A DNA stretch of 6,035 nucleotides from Paracoccaceae bacterium (GTDB lineage: Bacteria; Pseudomonadota; Alphaproteobacteria; Rhodobacterales; Rhodobacteraceae): contig JAFGVZ010000110.1 in assembly GCA_016937725.1 (NCBI GenBank), positions 1 to 6,035 on the forward strand, read 5' to 3'. A model generated the notes under the pieces. That model was not told the origin of the DNA, made no database searches, and worked only from the letters and a program-made list of their open reading frames with translations. The position numbers were made by a program, and so were the translations under genes. This document shows, piece after piece, positions 1 through 5,316 of the stretch; position 1 is the stretch's first letter, and each line of letters begins with the position of its first letter.

Positions 1-24
1 AGGACGGGGCGCAGGACGGGGCGC
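1..24. repeat. 12-bp perfect tandem repeat, two copies
   Basis: The unit AGGACGGGGCGC occurs twice in direct succession at 1-12 and 13-24, and the next six bases (AGGGCG) resemble the start of a third. It lies inside the partial minus-strand gene and encodes the peptide repeat LRPV-LRPV. Because the unit is a multiple of three, gain or loss would keep the frame. The array may extend beyond the window. Confidence 0.7.
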
Positions 25-47
25 AGGGCGTTTTCAATCAGGCTCAT
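1..47 (-). CDS. 5' end of a downstream Tad-cluster gene (partial, probably a second TadE/TadF-like pseudopilin)
   Basis: An ATG at 47-45 on the minus strand opens a frame that stays open to the window edge and reads MSLIENALRPVLRPV. It overlaps the end of the TadE-like gene by 14 bases, so the two genes are probably translationally coupled. A Shine-Dalgarno-like AGAGGG lies at 63-58, ten bases before the ATG and inside the upstream coding sequence. The peptide includes a tandem LRPV-LRPV, encoded by a 12-bp direct repeat. Only 15 codons are visible, too few to identify a family. The suggestion of a second TadE-like (TadF) protein is inference from the usual presence of two such genes beside tadG. 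A basic leader before a TadE-type hydrophobic segment would fit, but that segment lies outside the window. Confidence 0.55.
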   Translation of the reverse strand, partial: MSLIENALRPVLRPV

Positions 48-576
48 TTACGAAAATCCCTCTGGACGCGACAACATATTGGCCTTCCGGATTGATCGGC
101 ATGGCTGTCAGAAACCCCGTGAACCGGATCAACGGGTCAGCGGCAACGCAGGTGCGGATCAGCATCAATTCCTGCGCCGAACCGCCAGAGCCGGGGTTGA
201 ACGCAACGGCGGGCGTGATGGCCAATTCGCGGTCAACGCAGCGGATCGGGTCGGTCAGCCCAGCGAAATTCGTGGTGTCGATGGGCTGCATCTCGACCGC
301 GATGTTGTTGGGGCAGTCGGAAAACAGGATCGTGCGGTCACAGATCAGTTGCGCCATGGTGACAGAGCCATCGCTTGGCACCCGGCCCAGACGCACCTCG
401 CGCACCGCAAGGTCAACGGCGCGGTCCAGCATCACCTGACGCAGCATGGTAATCCCGGCATCTACCGAGGCGAAGAACAATGTCAGGAGAAAGGGGATGA
501 TCACCACGAATTCGACGGTGACCGCGCCATCTTGGCGTTTGACCCATGATCGAAGTGAAAAACGAAAGCGACTCAT
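34..576 (-). CDS. TadE-like pseudopilin of the Flp/Tad pilus
   Basis: This 180-residue protein has the TadE-like layout: a short basic leader (residues 1-17), one hydrophobic helix (about 18-41) and a periplasmic C-terminal part. The leader ends in QDG followed by AVTVEF, so Gly17 is followed by Glu at +5 (Glu22). That is the processing signature cut by the TadV prepilin peptidase in TadE and TadF, which are known pseudopilins needed for Flp pilus biogenesis. Four cysteines (79, 88, 113, 143) lie in the periplasmic part and could form two disulfides; this is inference. The ATG at 576 is preceded by only a weak AGG-type ribosome site (GACAGGTAAGATC before ATG). The gene lies 156 bases after the TadG-like gene on the same strand and overlaps the next gene by 14 bases. 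The family call is firm; whether it is the tadE or tadF orthologue is not settled. Confidence 0.85.
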   Translation of the reverse strand: MSRFRFSLRSWVKRQDGAVTVEFVVIIPFLLTLFFASVDAGITMLRQVMLDRAVDLAVREVRLGRVPSDGSVTMAQLICDRTILFSDCPNNIAVEMQPIDTTNFAGLTDPIRCVDRELAITPAVAFNPGSGGSAQELMLIRTCVAADPLIRFTGFLTAMPINPEGQYVVASRGIFVNEPD

Positions 577-692
577 GATCTTACCTGTCCAAACTCTTGA
601 CCCGGTTTTCCGGGGCTTAGCCTGCGATCATACTGCGGCAATGCGGCCTGATCGGACCGCAACGGTGGCAAAATAGTGACGGAAGGTCATAG

Positions 693-727
693 GACCTGCG
701 CGACGGCATCAAAGCGCCGCGCAGGTC
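693..727 (-). other. Intercistronic hairpin between the tadG-like and tadE-like genes
   Basis: GACCTGCGCG at 693-702 is a perfect 10-bp inverted match of CGCGCAGGTC at 718-727, with a 15-base loop. In the minus-strand transcript it starts five bases after the TAG stop of the tadG-like gene. No uridine run follows directly (the first T-rich bases are about 17 further on), so it is not a classic intrinsic terminator. It could partly terminate transcription or protect the 3' end of the upstream message and so set the ratio of TadG to TadE. That role is inference. Confidence 0.6.
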
Positions 728-732
728 TGCGG

Positions 733-2115
733 CTATTCGATCAAGCGCAGAGTTTGCGTCTGCACATGGGTTGCGATCGTATCGAAAGACGCGATCAGTG
801 CGTCGCCGCCCGTGTTGAAGAAATGGTTGGGCGACGAGGCGCAGGCCGACAACAGGTCGATCCCACCTTGCGGCGCTTCGAAAGACACGGTGTAGACCGT
901 CACGTCATTGGCGCGCAGACCTTCGCAAACTGCCAAGGCGTTGTCGTCCTGCACCGATCTGTTGAAGCGGCTACCGCAGCAATTCTCCCCATCTGTCAAC
1001 AACACGACAACGCGCACCACGTTGGGTTCGTCCCAGTCAAAGGGGCGACCACGCATTTCTGCGGGCAACTGGCCGGAATCGACCAGCGAGTCCACATAGC
1101 CGCGCATATCGGGGTCAAGCAGCATAGCCCCAAAGCGAATGCCTAGGTCGATAGAGGTCGTGCCACGGGTCGTGATCGCATCGACGCTGGCCTCGAAATT
1201 GGTCAGGTTGTTTTCCAGCGGCTTGATTTCATAGGTTGTGTTGGTTGCACAACTGACCCGTGTGCCTTCGGCGTTCGAGCTGTTCTGAACCACGGGAGCG
1301 AAAGGTGACCCGTTGCCGTTTCCATTCCCGCCTGCGTTGCCATTCCCATTACCCCCAGCGTTGCTATGGGCCGGCGGGCCGTTGCCCGCGCGTACATCGG
1401 TCCAGTCGTCGAATTCCAAGCAGGCGCCGGAGCCGTCGACGCGCAACATGTTGTTCAGCATACCCGGCGGGGGCAGAACCCATGAATCATAGGTAACAAG
1501 CGACAAGGAGACCAAGTTCGGGTCTGATTCACTCAGGATGGAATTGGCAAAGGATTTTGCCGCCAGCTTCATTTCCTCCAGACGCGTCCGCCCGGTAGAG
1601 GTCATGGACCCCATCGACCCCGACGCATCCAGCACCATCACGATTTCCAGCCTGGTCTGCGACCCGCGCCCTTCCACGGCGGCCGCGGGTGCGGCCATGG
1701 ACAATTGGTTCACCCCGGACATGCGCAGAAACATCGTATCCATCGGCGCTTCGGGCGAAACGCGGACCACGCGCCCGGTTTCGGGCGTATCCGTCACCGA
1801 AATACGACCTGTTGCATATTGGCCCAGCCCTTCGGCATCGAAATAGGCTTGCGCCAGTTCCATTGGCGTGTGGCTTGCGTTGTTGTTCATCAGCGACGTT
1901 GCAGCCAACACTGCGCGGTCAGATGTGCCCTGAAGGCGCACACGGTCGTTTTCGTAGCGCATGACATCCACGGCCAGACCGCTGACCATCAGCATCAACA
2001 CGAAAATGATCAGGCCGAACACGATGATAGCGCCATCTTCTGCGCGGGTGTATACTGTCGCAGCGCGCGAAAAGACCATCCGCATCCGCTGCACTGAATT
2101 TTTATGCTTGTTCAT
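733..2115 (-). CDS. TadG-like pilus assembly protein with von Willebrand factor A domain
   Basis: This 460-residue protein combines the N-terminal TadE/G-like segment with a vWA domain, a common form of TadG in alphaproteobacteria. A basic leader is followed by a hydrophobic helix at about 28-50, which anchors the protein in the membrane; the rest should be periplasmic. The vWA domain runs from about 155 to 455. It shows the metal-ion-dependent adhesion site: DASGS (Asp163, Ser165, Ser167), a threonine in RGTTSID (Thr319/Thr320) and Asp375 in VLLTDGE. All MIDAS positions look intact, so Mg2+ binding is likely. An Asn/Gly-rich segment (251-270) interrupts the domain. Cysteines at 232, 289, 379, 380, 396 and 424 may form disulfides. 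The helix start (EDGAIIVF) resembles a pilin cleavage site but has Phe instead of Glu at +5, so processing is unlikely. The ATG at 2115 is preceded by GGAAAGG seven bases upstream. It is probably the first gene of this operon segment. TadG is required for Flp pilus formation, but its exact role is not known. Confidence 0.85.
   Translation of the reverse strand: MNKHKNSVQRMRMVFSRAATVYTRAEDGAIIVFGLIIFVLMLMVSGLAVDVMRYENDRVRLQGTSDRAVLAATSLMNNNASHTPMELAQAYFDAEGLGQYATGRISVTDTPETGRVVRVSPEAPMDTMFLRMSGVNQLSMAAPAAAVEGRGSQTRLEIVMVLDASGSMGSMTSTGRTRLEEMKLAAKSFANSILSESDPNLVSLSLVTYDSWVLPPPGMLNNMLRVDGSGACLEFDDWTDVRAGNGPPAHSNAGGNGNGNAGGNGNGNGSPFAPVVQNSSNAEGTRVSCATNTTYEIKPLENNLTNFEASVDAITTRGTTSIDLGIRFGAMLLDPDMRGYVDSLVDSGQLPAEMRGRPFDWDEPNVVRVVVLLTDGENCCGSRFNRSVQDDNALAVCEGLRANDVTVYTVSFEAPQGGIDLLSACASSPNHFFNTGGDALIASFDTIATHVQTQTLRLIE
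1309..1362 (-). repeat. Tandem octapeptide repeat NAGGNGNG (x2) plus NG inside the TadG vWA domain
   Basis: Residues 252-259 and 260-267 of the TadG-like protein are two identical NAGGNGNG units, followed by a further NG (268-269). At DNA level five of the eight codons differ between the copies and every difference is synonymous. The array is therefore not a very recent duplication, and the peptide sequence has probably been kept by selection. It should form a flexible hydrophilic loop between vWA core strands. Confidence 0.8.
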
Positions 2116-2133
2116 ACCATTACCTTTCCACGC

Positions 2134-2157
2134 CCAGACCGTTGGCAGACGGTCGGG
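2134..2157 (-). promoter_or_regulatory. Imperfect palindrome in the leader of the tadG-like gene
   Basis: GACCGT at 2137-2142 pairs with ACGGTC at 2149-2154 across a six-base loop. Beyond a single A/G mismatch, CC at 2134-2135 pairs with GG at 2156-2157. The structure lies about 18 bases upstream of the TadG start and just before its ribosome site. It could be a leader hairpin or an operator. No known regulator motif is recognised. Confidence 0.4.
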
Positions 2158-2217
2158 CCGTAAGCAGCTTCCATGTGGTATGAGTAAGCCCAGCAGATGG
2201 CTTTTTTAGGGCGTATT

Positions 2218-2246
2218 TTTATCGGTTCATGGCCAAATTAAGGCAA
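2218..2246 (-). promoter_or_regulatory. Candidate sigma-70-type promoter for the Tad genes
   Basis: On the minus strand TTGCCT (2246-2241) and GATAAA (2223-2218) are separated by exactly 17 bases. Each hexamer matches four of six positions of the TTGACA/TATAAT consensus. It would give a leader of roughly 95 bases before the TadG ATG. The surrounding divergent region (2116-2395) is otherwise non-coding, and I see no equally good promoter facing the glutamate dehydrogenase. Confidence 0.3.
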
Positions 2247-2395
2247 ATTTTATGGGTATCGGCAGCCGGTTTGGCCGCGCAGAGAAACTGGACCAGCGCG
2301 CCGCAGACCGGGGTTTCATCCAAAGCGTTACCTGATAGTCTTCGACTCAATGTAGCAAAGTGACGCAGATGAAGCGTTAATTTCGGGAGAATTTC

Positions 2396-3826
2396 ATGCG
2401 CGATACCACAGAACCGGGCTTTCGCGAGAATGTGGATATCATGTTCCGCCGCGCCGTGGGGTATCTGGACCTGCCACCGGGGCTGGCCGACAAGATCCAG
2501 ATCTGCAATTCCACCTACACGGTGCGGTTCGGGGTGCGCCTGCGCGGCAAGATCGAAACCTTCGTTGGGTATCGCGCGGTCCATTCCGAGCATATGGAAC
2601 CGGTCAAGGGCGGCATTCGCTACGCCCCCGAAGTGCACCAGAACGAGGTCGAAGCGCTGGCCGCCCTGATGACCTATAAATGTGCGCTGGTCGAAACCCC
2701 CTTTGGCGGTTCCAAGGGCGGGTTGTGCATTGATCCGCGCAAATACGAAGAACACGAGCTGGAACAGATCACCCGCCGCTTTGCGTATGAACTGGCCAAG
2801 CGCGACCTGATCCACCCGGCGCAAAACGTGCCTGCCCCCGATATGGGCACAAGCGAGCGGGAAATGGCATGGATCGCCGACCAATATGCCCGCATGAACA
2901 CCACCGACATCAATGCCCGCGCCTGCGTGACCGGCAAACCACTCAATTCCGGCGGCATCATGGGCCGGGTCGAGGCGACGGGGCGCGGCGTGCAATATGC
3001 CCTGCGCGAGTTTTTCCGCCATCCGGGAGATGTAAAGAAAACCGGGCTGTCGGGCGATCTTTCGGGCAAGCGTGTGATCGTGCAGGGCTTGGGCAATGTC
3101 GGCTACCACGCCGCCAAGTTCCTGCGCGAGGAAGATGACGCGATCATCACCGCCATCATTGAACGCGACGGCGCAATCTTGAACGCCAGGGGCCTAGACC
3201 CGGACGCGGTGCGCGACTGGATCGGCCAGAATGGCGGCGTCAAAGGCTTTCCCGACGCCGAATTTGTGGCCGAAGGCGCAACCGTTCTGGAACAGGAATG
3301 TGACATCCTTATTCCCGCGGCGCTGGAAGGGGTTATCAACCGCAGCAATGCCGACCGCATTCGCGCACCACTGATCATAGAGGCCGCGAATGGCCCGATC
3401 ACCGCAGGCGGGGACGAGATTTTGCGCGAAAAAGGTGTCGTGGTCATCCCTGACCTTTACGCCAATGCGGGCGGGGTGACGGTGTCGTATTTCGAATGGG
3501 TCAAGAACCTGTCGCATATCCGCTTCGGGCGCATGCAGCGCCGCAACGAGGAAGCGCATGCCATGACGCTGGTGCGCGAGTTGGAGCGGCTCTCGGCAGA
3601 CAAGAACCTTGGCTGGGAATTGTCGCCCGATTTCAAGAAGAAATACCTGCAAGGCGCGGACGAACTGACGCTGGTGCGTTCGGGGCTGGATGACACGATG
3701 CGCACTGCTTACCAATCCATTTCCGAAGAATGGAACAGCCGCAAAGACGTCGAAGATATGCGCACAGCCGCCTTTATCGTGTCGATCACGCGTGTAGCGA
3801 GCAGCTATCGCGCGAAGGGGCTGTAA
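2396..3826 (+). CDS. Glutamate dehydrogenase (Glu/Leu/Phe/Val dehydrogenase family), mitochondrial-like type
   Basis: This cytosolic enzyme interconverts glutamate and 2-oxoglutarate plus ammonium using NAD(P). The 476-residue protein shows the whole family pattern: KGGIRY with Lys71, MTYKCALV with Lys95, the signature PFGGSKGG with catalytic Lys107, PAPDMGT with catalytic Asp149, and the Rossmann motif GLGNVG at 231-236. Ser364 in TVSYFEW sits where glutamate-specific enzymes contact the side-chain carboxylate, which favours glutamate over leucine or phenylalanine. Acidic Glu256 after the second Rossmann strand fits NAD use or dual NAD/NADP use. Motifs such as NVPAPDM, ACVTGKP, IPDLYANAGGVTVSYFEW and DMRTAAF closely resemble animal mitochondrial GLUD1. 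Residues about 375-425 form an antenna-like insert absent from the clostridial enzyme. The ATG at 2396 has GGGAGA five bases upstream. It stands alone, divergent from the pilus genes and followed by two hairpins. Such genes are often labelled gdhA. Confidence 0.93.
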   Translation: MRDTTEPGFRENVDIMFRRAVGYLDLPPGLADKIQICNSTYTVRFGVRLRGKIETFVGYRAVHSEHMEPVKGGIRYAPEVHQNEVEALAALMTYKCALVETPFGGSKGGLCIDPRKYEEHELEQITRRFAYELAKRDLIHPAQNVPAPDMGTSEREMAWIADQYARMNTTDINARACVTGKPLNSGGIMGRVEATGRGVQYALREFFRHPGDVKKTGLSGDLSGKRVIVQGLGNVGYHAAKFLREEDDAIITAIIERDGAILNARGLDPDAVRDWIGQNGGVKGFPDAEFVAEGATVLEQECDILIPAALEGVINRSNADRIRAPLIIEAANGPITAGGDEILREKGVVVIPDLYANAGGVTVSYFEWVKNLSHIRFGRMQRRNEEAHAMTLVRELERLSADKNLGWELSPDFKKKYLQGADELTLVRSGLDDTMRTAYQSISEEWNSRKDVEDMRTAAFIVSITRVASSYRAKGL

Positions 3827-3827
3827 C

Positions 3828-3846
3828 CGCGATCCTTGGGATTGCG
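3828..3846 (+). terminator. First stem-loop after the glutamate dehydrogenase
   Basis: CGCGATCC (3828-3835) pairs with GGATTGCG (3839-3846) over eight base pairs, including one G-U pair, across a TTG triloop. It begins one base after the TAA stop. No uridine run follows, so it may protect the mRNA 3' end or act together with the second hairpin. Confidence 0.45.
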
Positions 3847-3851
3847 TAGAC

Positions 3852-3880
3852 CATGCCGCACAGCTTCGGCTGTGCGCATG
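3852..3880 (+). terminator. Strong UUCG-capped stem-loop, likely end of the glutamate dehydrogenase transcript
   Basis: CGCACAGC (3857-3864) and GCTGTGCG (3869-3876) form a perfect eight-pair stem closed by a C(UUCG)G tetraloop, an unusually stable cap. CATG on each side (3852-3855 and 3877-3880) adds four more pairs beyond a bulged C at 3856. What follows is AT-rich (CTAAGAAAATTAACC) but not a U-run, so simple intrinsic termination is uncertain. A Rho-linked 3' end or mRNA-stabilising element fits equally well. Confidence 0.6.
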
Positions 3881-3958
3881 CTAAGAAAATTAACCGGTTC
3901 CCGGCCCCGAATCTTCAAAACGCAATGACGCTTTTGTCCTAAAACCGTCGCTTGCAAA

Positions 3959-3991
3959 GGGCCGATGGCCCGTTCTGCCTATAATCTATAG
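3959..3991 (+). promoter_or_regulatory. Candidate promoter region of the ABC transporter operon, with two small palindromes
   Basis: A perfect TATAAT lies at 3980-3985, inside the inverted repeat CTATA-ATC-TATAG (3979-3991). The place of a -35 box is taken by a second palindrome, GGGCC-GAT-GGCCC (3959-3971). TTGCAA at 3952-3957 would leave a 22-base spacer, too long for a normal promoter. The picture suits a promoter that depends on an activator or is controlled by a repressor, but no known regulator site is recognised. It would give a leader of about 125 bases before the GTG at 4117. The rest of 3881-4116 is AT-rich and shows no gene. Confidence 0.35.
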
Positions 3992-4116
3992 TGAAATATC
4001 CTGAAAAATTGCTTTGAACATCGAAATACCAGTTATCGGTTGCAATGCCAAACCCGGTTGGTTTTACTCTAGGCAAGGAACAGAGCGGAAACCGCCGGGC
4101 CAGCAGGGAGAAGAGT

Positions 4117-5220
4117 GTGAACGCACCTGATAAGCGTGACGGCTTCGTCGTATTCGACAAAGTGCAAAAAAGCTACGATGGCGAAACGCTTGTCGTAAAA
4201 GACCTGAATCTCTCGGTTGCGAAGGGTGAGTTTCTGACCATGCTCGGGCCGTCGGGGTCGGGCAAAACAACCTGCCTGATGATGCTCGCCGGGTTTGAGA
4301 CCGCTACGAATGGCGAGATTTTGTTGGACGGCAAGCCGATCAACTCGGTTCCACCGCACAAGCGCGGCATCGGGATGGTGTTTCAAAATTACGCGCTGTT
4401 TCCACATATGTCGGTGGGCGAGAACCTGTCCTTCCCGCTAGAAGTGCGCGGGATGGGAAAAACCGACCGAGAGGTCAAGATCAAGCGCGCGCTGGACATG
4501 GTTCAGATGGGTGCCTTCATTAACCGCCGCCCCGCGCAGCTTTCCGGTGGCCAGCAGCAGCGGATCGCTTTGGCCCGCGCCTTGGTGTTCGAACCCGAAT
4601 TGGTGTTGATGGACGAACCTTTGGGCGCGCTCGACAAGCAGTTGCGCGAGCACATGCAATTCGAGATCACGCGCCTTGCACACGATCTGGGGATTACCAC
4701 GGTTTACGTGACCCATGACCAGACCGAAGCGCTGACGATGTCCGACAACGTGGCCGTTTTCGACGATGGACGCATTCAACAGCTTGATCCGCCCGATGTG
4801 CTTTACGAGGAACCGAAAAACAGCTTCGTCGCGCAGTTCATCGGTGAAAACAACACGCTTGATGGCGTGGTCAAGGAAATCCGGGGCGAGCATTGCGTGG
4901 TCGAACTGGATGGTGGCGAATTGATCGACGCCAAGCCAGTGAACGTGTCGAAAGTGGGCGAGCGCACGCGCGTGTCAATCCGCCCCGAGCGGGTCGAGGC
5001 CAACAAGGATCGGCTGGATTCGGACGCGCACACGATCAAGGCGAAGGTTCTGGAATTCATCTATATGGGCGACGTGTTCCGCACGCGCCTGAAGGTGGCC
5101 GGAAACGAAAATTTCATCATGAAAACCCGTAACGCGCCCGACCAAGTGCGCCACAAGCCGGGTGATATGATAGAAATTGGCTGGTTGCCAAGAGATTGCC
5201 GCGCGCTGGATCATAGTTGA
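4117..5220 (+). CDS. ABC transporter ATP-binding protein, PotA-like (polyamine/spermidine-putrescine type)
   Basis: This is the cytoplasmic ATPase that powers an ABC importer. With the GTG start it has 367 residues. It shows Walker A GPSGSGKT (44-51), Q-loop Gln90 in VFQNYALFP, signature LSGGQQQ (142-148), Walker B VLMDEP with Asp166 and Glu167, D-loop GALD (170-173) and switch His200 in YVTHDQTEAL. A C-terminal TOBE-like regulatory domain follows (about 247-361, including SIRPE). The length and TOBE domain fit the PotA/MalK/CysA class; the binding protein next door favours a polyamine-like substrate, though this is not proven. An in-frame ATG at 4045 would add 24 residues but has no ribosome site and precedes non-family sequence. 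The GTG at 4117 has AGGGAG (4105-4110) six bases upstream, so I prefer it. It is the first gene of its operon and lies 96 bases before the binding-protein gene. Confidence 0.9.
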   Translation: MNAPDKRDGFVVFDKVQKSYDGETLVVKDLNLSVAKGEFLTMLGPSGSGKTTCLMMLAGFETATNGEILLDGKPINSVPPHKRGIGMVFQNYALFPHMSVGENLSFPLEVRGMGKTDREVKIKRALDMVQMGAFINRRPAQLSGGQQQRIALARALVFEPELVLMDEPLGALDKQLREHMQFEITRLAHDLGITTVYVTHDQTEALTMSDNVAVFDDGRIQQLDPPDVLYEEPKNSFVAQFIGENNTLDGVVKEIRGEHCVVELDGGELIDAKPVNVSKVGERTRVSIRPERVEANKDRLDSDAHTIKAKVLEFIYMGDVFRTRLKVAGNENFIMKTRNAPDQVRHKPGDMIEIGWLPRDCRALDHS

Positions 5221-5238
5221 TCCGGCACGGGCCAATAA

Positions 5239-5266
5239 TTGCATAACCCGAGGGACGGGCATGCAA
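5239..5266 (+). other. Intercistronic hairpin after the ABC ATPase gene
   Basis: TTGCAT (5239-5244) pairs with ATGCAA (5261-5266). After a small AA/C internal loop, CCCG (5247-5250) pairs with CGGG (5256-5259) around an AGGGA loop. It begins 18 bases after the ATPase stop and lacks a U-run. Such elements between an ATPase gene and a binding-protein gene can stabilise or partly separate the two messages. Confidence 0.5.
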
Positions 5267-5271
5267 ATAAG

Positions 5272-5294
5272 CGTATCGGCATAGACCGATCACG
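5272..5294 (+). other. Second intercistronic hairpin upstream of the binding-protein gene
   Basis: ATCGG (5275-5279) pairs with CCGAT (5286-5290) across a CATAGA loop. CGT (5272-5274) continues the stem with ACG (5292-5294) beyond one bulged C. It sits just before the ribosome site and six bases after the first hairpin. Confidence 0.45.
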
Positions 5295-5299
5295 TTCAC

Positions 5300-5312
5300 A
5301 ACCTAGGAGGTT
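5300..5312 (+). promoter_or_regulatory. Consensus ribosome-binding site within a small palindrome
   Basis: AGGAGG at 5305-5310 is a full Shine-Dalgarno sequence six bases before the ATG at 5317, predicting strong translation of the binding protein. It overlaps the inverted repeat AACCT-AGG-AGGTT (5300-5312), which could fold back and mask the site, although a five-pair, three-loop stem is weak. Confidence 0.6.
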
Positions 5313-5316
5313 ACGA

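Noticed and set aside
79..549. 156-codon plus-strand open frame opposite the TadE-like gene
   Set aside because: It is a mirror of a GC-rich coding gene, shows no domain and its product is a charged His/Gln-rich composition typical of antisense frames. The opposite strand carries clear TadE features.
2112..2120. Minus-strand ATG GTA TGA two-codon frame overlapping the TadG ATG
   Set aside because: It could be read as a start-stop element, but the ribosome-site spacing fits the longer frame at 2115 and a two-codon overlap arises easily by chance.
2186..2207. AAGCC-N8-GGCTT followed by six T, resembling a plus-strand terminator
   Set aside because: The stem has only five pairs with an eight-base loop, and no plus-strand gene lies upstream to be terminated. 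It could at most stop antisense reads, which cannot be supported.
2323..2379. Direct repeat AAGCGTTA at 2323-2330 and 2372-2379 upstream of the glutamate dehydrogenase
   Set aside because: An eight-base match within a 280-base region is expected by chance at appreciable frequency, and the flanks do not match.
2219..3109. 296-codon minus-strand open frame overlapping the glutamate dehydrogenase
   Set aside because: It is antisense to strongly conserved catalytic motifs, with no recognisable domain and no ribosome site. It is long only because of codon bias in the real gene.
3952..3985. TTGCAA paired with TATAAT as a standard promoter
   Set aside because: The spacer would be 22 bases, outside the 16-18 range for sigma-70-type promoters. 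Only the -10 and the palindromes are retained.
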